From Clostridia bacterium UC5.1-2E3 (GTDB lineage Bacteria > Bacillota > Clostridia > Lachnospirales > Lachnospiraceae), in NCBI GenBank assembly GCA_001304875.1, contig BBZO01000004.1, forward strand, positions 1 through 64,000: DNA of 64,000 nucleotides. Direction: 5' to 3'. Below, in pieces: positions 8,091-17,720 of this stretch (position 1 is the stretch's first letter; each line of letters starts with the position of its first letter). Under the pieces are notes generated by a model, which saw only the letters and a list, made by a program, of their open reading frames with translations, was not told where the DNA came from and did not search any database. The translations under genes were made by a program, and so were the position numbers.

Positions 8091-9521
8091 ATGCCAAAAT
8101 CCACCATTCTCCCCGTTCCGGAGCTTGTCTGGAGCGGAAAGCATGCTCCCGGTTTTAATAACGGCGTGTCTGCTGAAGACATCAGCTGTCTGGAAGTCCA
8201 CGGAAATCCCCCCGAAGGGGGAAACCGCCTGTATCTGGGCGACAATCTTCCGATTCTCCTTCATCTGCGGGGAGAATACGGGGGCAGCGTGGATCTCATC
8301 TATATCGATCCGCCCTTTGACAGCAGCGCCGAGTACCGGAAAAAGGTGTTCTTAAAGACAGGAACCCAGCCCATACGGATCACCGAATCCCCGCAGTACA
8401 GCGACATCTGGAGCGGCTGCGGCTACCTGCAGTTTATCTACGAGCGCCTGCTGGCCGCAAAGCTGCTCTTAAAGCCCGGCGGAAACATGGTGCTCCACTG
8501 CGACTGGCACCGGAGTCATCATCTGAGGTGTCTGATGGATGAGGTATTCGGGCCGGAAAATTTCAGAAACGAGATTGTCTACTGCTACTCCGGCGGCGGA
8601 ATCCCGCGGTCGGAGATGCCGAAGAAGCACGACGTGCTGCTGTGGTACTCCAACGGGGCCGGCTGGACCTACAACGCCCAGTACCGCAGCTATTCTGAGG
8701 GGACGCTTAAGCGGGGGCGCACCGCAGTCAAGGGCGAACATGCCAGGCTCAGGGAGCAGGGCACACCGGTCAACGACTGGTGGACGGATATTAAGAAGAT
8801 CACCAGCCCGACAGATCCGGAGAAGCTCTACTATCCGACGCAGAAATCGGAGGCGCTTCTGGAACGCATCATAAGCATGCTGTCGGATCCCGGCGGCCTG
8901 GTTCTGGACTTTTTTATGGGCTCCGGCACAGCCCCGGCCGCCGCGGCGAAGCTGGGAAGGAGATTTCTGGGAATCGACCAGAACCCCGCCGCCGTGCAGA
9001 CGGCGGTGAACCGGCTGGCGCGGATGCTGGGGGAGGCGGAACGCTGCAGAGAGACATTTCCCGGCTTTGAGGTGTTTTGCGCCGGAGGCGGAGAGGGGAG
9101 AGCGCAGATGGGCGGATGCCAGCCGGCGGACGGACATCTGGACGCGCAGATCGATGCCGGTGAGCTGCGGATCACAGCCTTCTGCTCCCCGCGTCTGAAA
9201 GCGATTATGGATGCCCAGCAGCTCCGGGCGGAGGACTGGCGGCAGACGGCGGAGGCTGTTTTCATTGACTGGGACTGCGACGGCGAGGTCTTCCGCCCGT
9301 CCGCCGCGGACATTCCGGCCCGCCGCGGGCTGGTGTCCGGCGTCTATCCCGTCCCGCAGGGGGTGGGGCGGATACGCATAAAAGCCGTGGATCTGCTGAT
9401 GGGGGCGCAGACCTGCGAGCTCTGCGTGCACGGCTCAGAACAGCGGGGGCCGTCATTTCCGGATCCCATGAAGATACAAGCGAAGAAAGAAGGAATTGAG
9501 AATGAAGGAACAGACGACTGA
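8091..9521 (+). CDS. Orphan site-specific DNA methyltransferase (beta class)
   Basis: The 476-residue protein is an amino-methyltransferase (N6-adenine or N4-cytosine). The catalytic motif DPPF (about residue 72) precedes the SAM-binding motif DFFMGSGTA (about residue 275), the order that defines the beta class. GDNLPILLHL and YPTQKSEALLERII are also typical of this type III Mod-like group. The last 150 residues have no motif I recognise and may be the target-recognition or accessory part. No restriction subunit is adjacent: upstream is a gltS terminator and downstream a MATE gene. It may mark DNA for regulation rather than defence. The stop lies 20 bp inside the MATE gene. Confidence 0.87.
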   Translation: MPKSTILPVPELVWSGKHAPGFNNGVSAEDISCLEVHGNPPEGGNRLYLGDNLPILLHLRGEYGGSVDLIYIDPPFDSSAEYRKKVFLKTGTQPIRITESPQYSDIWSGCGYLQFIYERLLAAKLLLKPGGNMVLHCDWHRSHHLRCLMDEVFGPENFRNEIVYCYSGGGIPRSEMPKKHDVLLWYSNGAGWTYNAQYRSYSEGTLKRGRTAVKGEHARLREQGTPVNDWWTDIKKITSPTDPEKLYYPTQKSEALLERIISMLSDPGGLVLDFFMGSGTAPAAAAKLGRRFLGIDQNPAAVQTAVNRLARMLGEAERCRETFPGFEVFCAGGGEGRAQMGGCQPADGHLDAQIDAGELRITAFCSPRLKAIMDAQQLRAEDWRQTAEAVFIDWDCDGEVFRPSAADIPARRGLVSGVYPVPQGVGRIRIKAVDLLMGAQTCELCVHGSEQRGPSFPDPMKIQAKKEGIENEGTDD

Positions 9522-10908
9522 GGGCAGGAATCCGCTGGGGTATGAGCGGCTTCCGAGACTGCTTAAATCGTACGCGGTCCCCAGCATCATCGCCATGCTG
9601 GTCAGCTCTCTTTACAACATTGTAGATCAGATATTCATCGGGCAGGGCGTGGGGTATCTGGGAAATGCGGCCACCAACGTGTCCTTCCCGCTGACCACCA
9701 TCTGTATGGCCATCGCCCTTTTAATCGGAATCGGAAGCGCCGCCGGCTTTTCCCTGGAGCTGGGAGCGGACAATCCGGACAAGGCGGCCCGGTATGTGGG
9801 AAATGCCGTGAGCATGCAGGTCATCCTCGGCGTGATCTACGTGATCATCATTCAGACATTTCTGCCCCTGCTTTTAAATGCCTTCGGCGCCACGCCGGAC
9901 GTGATGCCCTACGCGGTTTCCTACACGAGGATCACGGCGTTTGGAATGCCGCTTCTCATCGTGACCAACGGCCTAAGCAATCTGGCCCGCGCCGACGGAA
10001 GCCCCAAATACTCCATGTCGTGCATGCTTCTGGGGGCCATTATCAACACCATACTGGATCCTGTTTTTATCTTTGTCTTTGAAATGGGAGTGGCGGGAGC
10101 CGCGCTGGCGACCGTGATCGGGCAGTTTTTCTCTTTCCTGATGGCGGCGGCTTATTTGAGAAGGTTCAGCCATGTGACAGTCAGACGGGAGTATTTCGTG
10201 CCGGAGCTGGCCGTGTGGCGGGAGATCGCCACTCTGGGCATGAGCAATTCCTTAAACCAGGTGGCGCTGACGCTGGTGCAGATCGTGATCAACAATTCCC
10301 TGACCTACTACGGGGCCAGGTCCGTATACGGAAGCGAGGTCGCCCTGGCGGCCTGCGGCATTGTGATGAAGACAAATGCCATCCTTCTGTCCATTATTAT
10401 CGGCCTGTCCCAGGGAAGCCAGCCTATCATCGGCTTTAACTACGGGGCCAGGAATTTCGACCGCGTGCGGGGAATCTACCGGCTGGCGGTGACCTGCGCG
10501 CTGTGCATCTCGGCGGTGGGCTTTATCCTGTTCCAGTTTTTCCCACGGCAGATTATCTCCGTGTTTGGCTCCGGAGATCCACTCTACTTTGAATTTGCCG
10601 TGAATTTCATGAGGACATTTCTTTTCATGGTGCTCATAAACGGTGTGCAGCTTCTGTCGGCCAACTTTTTCTCGGCCATCGGAAAGCCCATGAAGGGCGT
10701 GTTTCTGTCGCTGACGAGGCAGGTGATTTTCCTGGTGCCGCTGATTCTGATTCTGCCTCTTTTTCTGGGAGTGACGGGCATTATGTACGCGGCGCCGGTG
10801 GCGGATACGCTGGCCTTCGCGGTGTCTGTCCTTATGATACGCAGAGAGTTTGCCATGCTTCGCTGGATGGAGGCGGAGCAGGAGCACGCGGAGCGGGAAA
10901 CCGTCTGA
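9502..10908 (+). CDS. MATE family multidrug exporter
   Basis: 468 residues, 12 hydrophobic segments and MATE landmarks: YAVPSIIAMLVSSLYNIVDQIFIG at the N-terminus, the duplicated DPVFIFVFEMGVAGAALATV region, and QGSQPIIGFNYGARN at the start of the second half. The start is ATG 9502 rather than the upstream TTG. It overlaps the end of the methyltransferase gene and is likely cotranscribed. It exports cationic drugs or metabolites using an ion gradient; the substrate is unknown. One of three MATE genes in the window. Confidence 0.9.
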   Translation: MKEQTTEGRNPLGYERLPRLLKSYAVPSIIAMLVSSLYNIVDQIFIGQGVGYLGNAATNVSFPLTTICMAIALLIGIGSAAGFSLELGADNPDKAARYVGNAVSMQVILGVIYVIIIQTFLPLLLNAFGATPDVMPYAVSYTRITAFGMPLLIVTNGLSNLARADGSPKYSMSCMLLGAIINTILDPVFIFVFEMGVAGAALATVIGQFFSFLMAAAYLRRFSHVTVRREYFVPELAVWREIATLGMSNSLNQVALTLVQIVINNSLTYYGARSVYGSEVALAACGIVMKTNAILLSIIIGLSQGSQPIIGFNYGARNFDRVRGIYRLAVTCALCISAVGFILFQFFPRQIISVFGSGDPLYFEFAVNFMRTFLFMVLINGVQLLSANFFSAIGKPMKGVFLSLTRQVIFLVPLILILPLFLGVTGIMYAAPVADTLAFAVSVLMIRREFAMLRWMEAEQEHAERETV

Positions 10909-10928
10909 TTTTGCGAAACCATATAAAA

Positions 10929-10976
10929 CTGGCCGCGGGAGGCATGGGTAAGACCTCCTGCGGCCAGTGCTGTTTT
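10929..10976 (+). terminator. Terminator after MATE gene
   Basis: CTGGCCGCGGGAGG (10929-10942) pairs with CCTCCTGCGGCCAG (10953-10966), followed by TGCTGTTTTT. It separates the plus-strand MATE gene from the convergent superoxide reductase operon. Confidence 0.8.
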
Positions 10977-11002
10977 TCAGATTCCGTTCAATCGGGCGTA
11001 TC

Positions 11003-11374
11003 CTACGCTTCCCATTTCCAGAGTCCGTGAATATTGCAGTATTCATAGACGGCAACAAATTTGTCGCCTGCGGGCACGGTGAACTCGGCCTTGGGGGCCT
11101 CGCCGGGGTTCAGATGCACGATCTGGCCGCCCTTCTCGGTCTCCATGTAGATGAAAGCGATGTAGTGGGCCTCCAGCATCGGGTGCTCCACGGAGCCCAC
11201 GGTCACCTGCACGGTATTGCCGTCCACCTTCACGTCGGGGATGTGCTTCTCAGCCGCGCCGTCGGTGGTGCCGGGAATGAGCTCTCTCAGTTTGCTCTCG
11301 CCGGAGGAAGCGCCGCCGCAGAATGTCTTTAAAAATACGCTGTTGCAGTCGTCACATTTGAAAAACTGACTCAT
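11003..11374 (-). CDS. dfx: Desulfoferrodoxin / superoxide reductase
   Basis: The 123-residue protein has the His4-Cys iron site of superoxide reductase: AAEKHIPDV, VEHPMLEAHY and the C-terminal CNIHG. It reduces superoxide to peroxide without making O2, taking electrons from rubredoxin, which is encoded just upstream. The N-terminal FeS4 centre looks incomplete: CDDC is present, but the CC pair of classic desulforedoxin domains is replaced by a single Cys in KTFCGG. CAGGAGGTA precedes the start. Confidence 0.9.
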   Translation of the reverse strand: MSQFFKCDDCNSVFLKTFCGGASSGESKLRELIPGTTDGAAEKHIPDVKVDGNTVQVTVGSVEHPMLEAHYIAFIYMETEKGGQIVHLNPGEAPKAEFTVPAGDKFVAVYEYCNIHGLWKWEA

Positions 11375-11398
11375 AATAGTACCTCCTGATATGGGAAA

Positions 11399-11560
11399 TT
11401 AATCTTCTGGCTTGAACTCTTCCTTGCCTACGCCGCAGATGGGACATACCCAGTCCGCCGGAAGATCCTCAAATGCGGTGCCGGGAGCGATGCCGTTATC
11501 CGGATCGCCGGCTGCGGGATCATACACATAACCACAGGGGTCGCAAACATATTTCTTCAT
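11399..11560 (-). CDS. Rubredoxin
   Basis: The 53-residue protein starts [19 protein letters not shown] and ends near [17 protein letters not shown]. The two CxxC pairs (Cys6/Cys9 and Cys39/Cys42) bind the single iron. The length and spacing are those of a standard rubredoxin. It is the first gene of a two-gene operon, 24 bp before dfx, and is the likely electron donor to the superoxide reductase, a common oxygen-defence pair in anaerobes. The ribosome site is AGGCAGG. Confidence 0.95.
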   Translation of the reverse strand: MKKYVCDPCGYVYDPAAGDPDNGIAPGTAFEDLPADWVCPICGVGKEEFKPED

Positions 11561-11608
11561 AGGTCATTACCTGCCTTTCGTTGAATTTAATATTTCCATT
11601 TCCAGACT

Positions 11609-11614
11609 ATTATA
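11609..11614 (-). promoter_or_regulatory. -10 box of rubredoxin-dfx operon
   Basis: Reading the minus strand, TATAAT lies about 50 bp before the rubredoxin start in an AT-rich tract. The -35 region is not clear. Confidence 0.5.
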
Positions 11615-11784
11615 TACCATGATGGGATAAAAAGGAAATATTTGTAAAGAAATTTATAATATTTTTATAATTGCGCTGTGCAGAGCTTCTGGATGTATAT
11701 TCTTCGGGCGGGCGCTCCGCGCGATAAAGTGTAGTCAAATGTCTGCAAAAATGTTATACTCTGTGATAAAAGGAGGAGCCTGTG

Positions 11785-12859
11785 ATGGAGAAAAAATCCA
11801 GCCTGACTACGCTGTGTTATATAGAGAAGGACGGGAAGTATCTGATGCTTCACCGTGTCAAGAAGGAAAACGATGTAAATAAGGATAAATGGATCGGCAT
11901 CGGGGGACATTTTGAGGAGGGTGAGAGCCGGAGGAGTGCCTGCTGCGGGAGGTAAAGGAGGAGACGGGCCTTGCGCTCACCTCGTACAGATTCCGGGGTC
12001 TCATCACCTTCAGCTCCGACGGGTGGCCCACAGAGTACATGTGCCTCTACACGGCGGACGGTTTTTCCGGGGAGATGACTGCCTGCAGCGAGGGGGACCT
12101 TCAGTGGGTCGAGAAGGAGCGCGTGCTCGGCTTAAACCTTTGGGAGGGGGACCGGATCTTTTTCATGCTCTTAAATGAGTGGGAGAGCTTCTTTTCCTTA
12201 AAGTTAAGCTACCGGAATGATGTGCTGACGGAGGCCGTGCTGGACGGAACGCCCATGGAGCTTTTTGACGTGCGGGACAGGGACGGGAACCCCACCGGCG
12301 TGGTGAAGGAGCGCAGCCTGGTGCACCGGTACGGCGATATCCACGGAACCTCCCACGTCTGGATCGTGCGGCCCCACGAGAACGGGGACGGCGGATTTGA
12401 CGTGCTTTTGCAGAAGCGAAGCGCCGGAAAGGACTCGTTTCCGGGCTGCTTCGACATTTCGTCGGCGGGACATGTGGACGCGGGGAAGGATTATCTGGAG
12501 ACGGCCTGCGGGAGCTCTGGGAGGAGCTGGGCATCCGGGCGGAGGCGTCGGAGCTTACGTTTTTTGGGATGCATTTTGAGGAAGATCTGACGGAGTTTTA
12601 CGGAAAGCCGTTTCTGAACCGGGAGATCAGCGCCAAGTACCTTTACACGAAACCGGTGGATATCAGCGCGCTTCATCTCCAGGCGGAGGAGGTGGAGTCC
12701 GTGCACTGGATGGACTATGACGAATGCCTGGCGCTTCTGGAGAGCGGCGGGATCAAAAACTGTATTAACCTGGAAGAGTACCGGTGTATCCGGGAGGCCG
12801 CACAGCGGGTGCTGGGGCTGACGGATGGCGGGACCGGAGGCAAAGCCGGGGACAGATAA
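11785..12859 (+). CDS. Double Nudix hydrolase: MutT-type plus IPP-isomerase-like domain (two frameshifts)
   Basis: Two Nudix domains run in one frame of about 358 codons. The first (MEKKSSLTTLCYIEKDG) has a Nudix box GGHFEEGES...REVKEETG and a C-terminal half typical of 8-oxo-dGTP diphosphatases. The second begins at MELFDVRDRDGNPTGVV, a normal start sequence for stand-alone IPP-isomerase-type Nudix proteins, with its box at GHVDAGKDYLETAC..LWEELGI. The -1 shifts near 11930 (CCC to CC) and 12505 both fall inside Nudix boxes. There is no ribosome site before the second domain, so a natural fusion is likely. Likely role: clean-up of oxidised or other nucleoside pyrophosphates. AGGAGGAG precedes the start. 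Confidence 0.82.
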
Positions 12860-12893
12860 CGGCGAGACGATAGAAAGACGAGGACGAACAGAC

Positions 12894-13573
12894 ATGATAG
12901 GGACGATTACGAATGCGGCCACGATTCTGACGGGAAGCGTGATCGGCAGCGTGGTGAAAAAAGGAATTAAGGAGGAGTACCAGGGGGCGCTGTTTGACGC
13001 CATGGGCCTGGCGGCCGCGGCGGTGGGAATCAATTCCCTGGTTTCCAACATGCCGGACAGCCAGTATCCGGTGCTGTTTATCGTGAGCCTGGCCATAGGG
13101 AGCCTGGTCGGGACGGTGCTGGATATCGACGGGCGGTTCAAGCGGCTGACCGGGAAATTTTCAAAGAGCAATCTGGGCGAGGGGCTGGCGACGGCGATTC
13201 TTCTGTTCTGCATCGGAACGCTGTCCATTCTCGGCCCATAGAGAGCGCGCTCAACAACAACCATACGCTGCTCTTCACCAACGCCACGCTGGATTTTGTC
13301 TCCTCCATGGTGCTGGCCTCCACCTACGGCATCGGGATTGCCTTCGCGGCGGTGGTGCTGTTCGTGTGGCAGGGGGCCATCTATATGGGAGCGGGGCTGC
13401 TCTCGCCGTTTCTGTCGGACGGGCTTCTGACGGAAATCTCCATCATCGGCGGGATTCTGATCGCCACCTCGGGACTCTCGATTCTTAAAATCAAAGATTG
13501 CAAGACGCTCAACATGCTCCCGTCCCTTCTGGTGCCGGCGGTGTGGTTTGTGATTGTGGAGGTATTCAGATGA
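12894..13573 (+). CDS. DUF554 (YdfK/YqgA-type) membrane protein (frameshift)
   Basis: About 226 residues, with the family start MIGTITNAATILTGSVIGSV and six or seven hydrophobic helices. The frame shifts at about 13238 (CCCC to CCC): ILGP continues as IESALNNNHTLLFTNATLDF. The C-terminal half has GGILIATSGLSILKIKD and LLVPAVWFVIV, as in DUF554. The function of the family is not established; a transport role is often guessed. The stop overlaps the start of the HAD gene by ATGA. Confidence 0.85.
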
Positions 13574-14241
13574 AGAAGAAAATAAAAGCAGTGATTTTCG
13601 ACATGGACGGCCTGATGTTTGACACGGAGGTCGTGGCCGCGGAAATGTGGAAGCAGGCGGGAAAAGAGGCCGGGCTTACGATCACCGACGAATTTCTAAG
13701 CCATATTAAGGGCTGCAACTGGACGAGATCGCGGGTCTGGTTTTATAAATACTACGACGAATCCTACGACTTTTTCGCCATCCGCACCCGGCGGATGGAG
13801 CTGGTGAACCGCTATCTGACGGAGAACGGCGTGCCGGTGAAAAAGGGGCTGCGGGAGCTTCTTTCTTACTTAAAGGAGCGTGATTACCGGATCGTGCTGG
13901 CCACCTCCACCTACGAGGAGTACGCTTTGAGATACTTAGAGCAGACGGATGTGCGGAAATATTTCGACGGCTATGTCTGCGGCGACATGGTGACGAAAAG
14001 CAAGCCGGATCCGGAGATTTTCCACAAGGCGGCGGCGATTGCCGGGGCTGCGCCGGACGAGTGCGTGGTTCTGGAAGACAGCTTCAACGGGATTGAGGCG
14101 GCCTGCGCCGGGGGATTTGTGCCGGTGATGGTGCCCGACCTGGATGAGCCCACCGACGAGATCCGGGCAAAGCTGGCGGCGCGCTGTGACAGCCTTCTGG
14201 ATGTGATGGATTTTCTGGAAGAGAGGCAGCAGGAAAAGTAG
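13570..14241 (+). CDS. HAD-superfamily phosphatase (beta-phosphoglucomutase-like)
   Basis: 223 residues with the four HAD motifs: DMDGLMFDT (nucleophile Asp10, acid Asp12), the conserved Ser/Thr in VLATSTYEE, Lys in KSKPDPEIF, and LEDSFNGIEAA. The alpha-helical C1 cap domain and overall form match the beta-phosphoglucomutase/phosphoglycolate phosphatase group. The substrate cannot be named. Translationally coupled to the DUF554 gene through an ATGA overlap. Confidence 0.9.
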   Translation: MKKKIKAVIFDMDGLMFDTEVVAAEMWKQAGKEAGLTITDEFLSHIKGCNWTRSRVWFYKYYDESYDFFAIRTRRMELVNRYLTENGVPVKKGLRELLSYLKERDYRIVLATSTYEEYALRYLEQTDVRKYFDGYVCGDMVTKSKPDPEIFHKAAAIAGAAPDECVVLEDSFNGIEAACAGGFVPVMVPDLDEPTDEIRAKLAARCDSLLDVMDFLEERQQEK

Positions 14242-14258
14242 CGGAGAGGCGGACGGAC

Positions 14259-15337
14259 ATGCGCTTTGTATACAGAGTGAAGAACGAGGGAGTTGAAATA
14301 TTGAGATGCTTCGGGGCGGGATGCGAGGTGCATATCCCGGAGACCATCGACGGGAGGCCGGTGGTTGCCCTGGGCCCTTACGCGTTTTCCGCGCACATGC
14401 GGGAGATGCCGGAGGGGCTTATTTTGACGATGGGATGGGGGAGAACATGTCCGGCGAAGAACGGCAGCCGCTGCAGACAGGCGGTGATGCCCTCTGTGGC
14501 GACCGCCTGGAGGCTTTGTATCTCCCGGCCGCGATGGAGTCCATCGGCCGCTACGCGTTCTACAACTGCTTTTCCTTCCGGCATTTTTCTTTTTACACCT
14601 CCCTGCGCGATATCGGCACCGGGGCGTACACCGGCGTGCGGAGGATGAAGACGCTCTCCGTCACCGAGGTTCCCGGCGCGCGCTCCTGTCTGAAAGAAAT
14701 GCTGGCGGAGCTTTCCATGGAGCTGGAGGTGGAGCTTATCTGTGCCGATGGCAGCCGGGCGCGGCTCGTTTTCCCGGAGTTTTACGAGGAGGCGGTGGAG
14801 AACACCCCGGCGCGGATCCTGGAGACCCACACCCACGGCTCGGGGCACCGCTACCGCTACTGTTTTAAAAATACGGAGTTTCAGTTCAAGGAGTACGACA
14901 GCCTGTTCGCCTACGCGAAGGCGCACGAGAGCACGGAGACGGCGGCGAAGCTGGCGCTTTTAAGGCTCATGTATCCGGTGAAGCTGGAGGAAAAATACGC
15001 AAAAGAATACCGGCAGTACGTGGGGACGCATGCCGGTTTCGTGGGAGAAAGCCTTCTCAAAAAAAATCTTATGAGGGAATTTAAGTTTTTCGTTCAGGTG
15101 TGTGTGGATGAGAAGGCAATCGGGCGCGGAACTGGAACTGTTTGCACAGCTGAGGGTAGGGAAGACCGCGCCCTTGAGGGTTCATTCAATCTATGGCAAT
15201 CAGCGGATGGGGCCGCCGATATTGACGGATTTTTAAATATGGCCCTTCGCTATCAGAGAAGCGAGGCGGTGAGCTTTCTGATGGAACTTTCCAGAAAGAA
15301 CGCCGGGAGCCGTAAAAAATCATTCAATTTACTTTAA
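14259..15337 (+). CDS. Leucine-rich-repeat (BspA-like) protein (frameshifted)
   Basis: The N-terminus MRFVYRVKNEGVEILRCFG followed by VHIPETIDGRPVVALGPYAF, and then LEALYLPAAMESIGRYAFYNC, are BspA-type repeat units (I...I..YAF). The rest is alpha/beta sequence ending NMALRYQRSEAVSFLMELSRK, as in cytoplasmic Clostridia proteins with a short LRR head. There is no signal peptide. The frame shifts near 14425, and the stretch 15110-15200 (GRGTGTVCTAEGREDR) reads like another out-of-frame patch between two indels. The function is unknown. It follows the HAD gene by 17 bp. Confidence 0.65.
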
Positions 15338-15343
15338 TTTAAC

Positions 15344-15375
15344 TTGATTATATACGCTAAATTGAATATAATCAA
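15344..15375. promoter_or_regulatory. Inverted repeat upstream of LysR gene
   Basis: TTGATTATAT (15344-15353) and ATATAATCAA (15366-15375) form a perfect 10-bp inverted repeat with a 12-bp spacer, about 50 bp before the LysR start. It could be an autoregulatory site or a weak hairpin ending the LRR gene. Confidence 0.45.
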
Positions 15376-15424
15376 ATAGATATAATAATATAAATGTTAT
15401 TATCTTTTGTTTATAGAGGTATGT

Positions 15425-16377
15425 ATGGACATGTTTGATGGAAAAGAGTATATCTACGCGGTATACGAGGAGAAGAGTTTTCTAAGGCGGCCCAGAAGCT
15501 CTACATCACGCAGCCGGCCCTGAGCACGGCGGTGAAGAAGGTGGAGACCCGGCTGGGGCGGCCTATTTTTGACAGGAGCACCTCGCCCATCGGGCTGACC
15601 CCCAGCGGAGAGATCTATATAGACGCCATTGAGAAGCTCTATGATCTGGAGGAGAACACGGTCAACCAGTTAAATAATCTGAACGGGCTTCTGACCGGGC
15701 GGCTCAACATCGGAGGGAGTATCTTCTTCTCGTCCTACGTGCTGCCCTCGCTTCTGGCGGAGTTTTCCAGGCGCTACCCGCAGATCCAGATCGGGCTGGT
15801 GGAGGGCTCCACGGCCCAGCTGGTGGACAAGCTCTTTTCGGAGGAGATCGATTTCCTCGTCAACAACTCGGAGCTGGACGATAAAATCTACGAGGGCTAC
15901 TACTACAGCACGGAGCGCATCATCCTGGCGATCCCGGAGAAGTACGAGATCAATCAGAGCCTCGGCGAGTACCGCATCGACGAGGAGGCCATCGCCACCA
16001 ACAAATACCAGGATCCGGACTACCCGGTGCTGCCGCTGTCGCTTCTCAAGGATATCCCGTTTGTGTTCTTAAAGCAGAGCAACGACATCTACAAGCGCGC
16101 CGTGAAGATGTGCGGCAAGTACAATTTCACGCCCAGGGTCATCTTAAAGCCCGACCAGCTGATGACTGCGTTCAGCATGGCCTGCAAGGGCATCGGCGCC
16201 ACGTTCGTCACCGACACCCTGCTTCACGGAAACACCTACGGCGTGCCGCTGTGCTTCTACAAGATGGAGGATGAGCTGTCCATCCGGAACGTGTACCTGT
16301 ATAGAAAACGGAATAAATATCTGACGAAGGCCATGGAGGAGTTCATCCACCTGGTGACGGGGGAGAGCCATGGATAG
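15425..16377 (+). CDS. LysR-family transcriptional regulator (frameshift)
   Basis: About 317 residues. The winged HTH is MDMFDGKEYIYAVYEEKSF then, after a -1 shift near 15478, KAAQKLYITQPALSTAVKKVE, followed by the linker RPIFDRSTSPIGLTPSGE. A LysR substrate-binding fold fills the rest (LNIGGSIFFSSYVLPSLL, a typical beta-strand entry). AGAGGT lies before ATG 15425. The end overlaps the next gene by 8 bp, so the regulator and the VWA/ATPase pair are probably one transcript. The effector is unknown. Confidence 0.88.
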
Positions 16378-17720
16378 AAAATCGCCGGTTACCAGAGAGC
16401 AGGCGGAGGCGGAGGAGCTTGCCGCCATCGGCCAGGAAATCTTAATAAATGCCAGAAACGAGCTGTATCTGAACATGCGCTACATGGACGTGGCGCTGAG
16501 CGCGCTGTTTCCGGTTCCCGACTATGCCGTCCGAGGTCTGCAAACGGACGGCATTTCGCTCTTTTTCCATCCGCGGGATCTGGCGGCGCTCTACCGCCGG
16601 GGGCGGGCGGAGGTGAACCGGGCGTACCTGCATATGATATTTCACTGTCTGTTCGGGCACTTCTCCGGGGCCCGGGATCCGCGCTGGGGAAATGAGCTCA
16701 TCTGGGACGTGGCCTGCGACGTGGCCGCCGAGCTTCTGACCGACGGCCTGCCTTACCGCTGTGTCCACCGCCATCCGTCGCCTTTAAAGCGGGAGTTTAC
16801 GGCGCGGCTTGCCGAGGAGGTTTCCGTGGTGACGGCCCAGAGCGTATACAGATATCTGGAAAAGCGGCAGTTTGCGGTGCAGTACCTTCTGCGCCTCCGC
16901 CAGGAATTTTTCGTGGACGACCACAGCCTCTGGCGGGACAGTCCGAACAGCGATAAAAACCAGAGACAGGGAAAAAATAATGACTGGGATGACATCCGCG
17001 AGCACATGGAGACGGAGATGGAGACGCTCTCGAAGGAGGCGGGCGGCGGCTCCGAGGGGCTATTGGAGCAGGTGAAGATCGGAAACCGGGAGCGGTACGA
17101 CTACCGGGATTTCCTGCAGAAATTCACAAGGCTTAAGGAGACCCTTAAAGTGGACACGGATTCCTTTGACTATATCTACTATGATTACGGCATGAGAACC
17201 TACGGAAATATGCCGCTCATCGAGCCGCTGGAGACGAAGGAGCTGCGGCGCATCGAGGAGTTCGTCATCGTCATCGACACTTCCATGTCCTGTTCCGGCG
17301 AGCTGGTGAAGCGATTCCTGGAGGAGACCTGCTCGGTGCTCAACCAGCGGGAGAGCTTTTTTGAGCGGGCCAATATCCACATCATCCAGTGCGACGACCG
17401 GGTGCAGAGGGATACGCCCATCCGCAGCCGGGAGGAGATGGTCTGGTACATGGAGCATCTGGAGATCGCGGGGAAGGGCGGCACCGATTTCCGTCCCGCG
17501 TTCCAGTACGTGGACGGGCTCATCGCCTCGGGCGAGCTCACGGCTTCGGGGGCTTCTATATTTCACCGACGGCTACGGGCTGTTTCCGGTGAAAATGCCG
17601 TCCTACGACACCGCGTTCATCTTTATGAAGGACGATTACCGGGATGTGGACGTGCCCGCGTGGGCAATCAAGATTATATTGGACCCCGACGACCTGGGGC
17701 CTGTGGAGGAAATAAAATGA
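16370..17720 (+). CDS. VWA-like / DUF2201 metallopeptidase-like protein (frameshift)
   Basis: About 450 residues. The N-terminal DUF2201-type domain carries HMIFHCLFGHF, resembling a zinc HxxxH site without the Glu of HExxH. The C-terminal VWA-like domain has the metal site DTSMS in EEFVIVIDTSMSCSGE and the later Thr in GKGGTDFRPAF. A -1 shift near 17550 must be undone for the true end LLYFTDGYGLFPVKMPS...PVEEIK; without the repair the frame runs straight into the downstream ATPase. Paired with a MoxR-type ATPase, the usual partnership, in which the ATPase is thought to remodel complexes together with the VWA protein. Confidence 0.82.
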
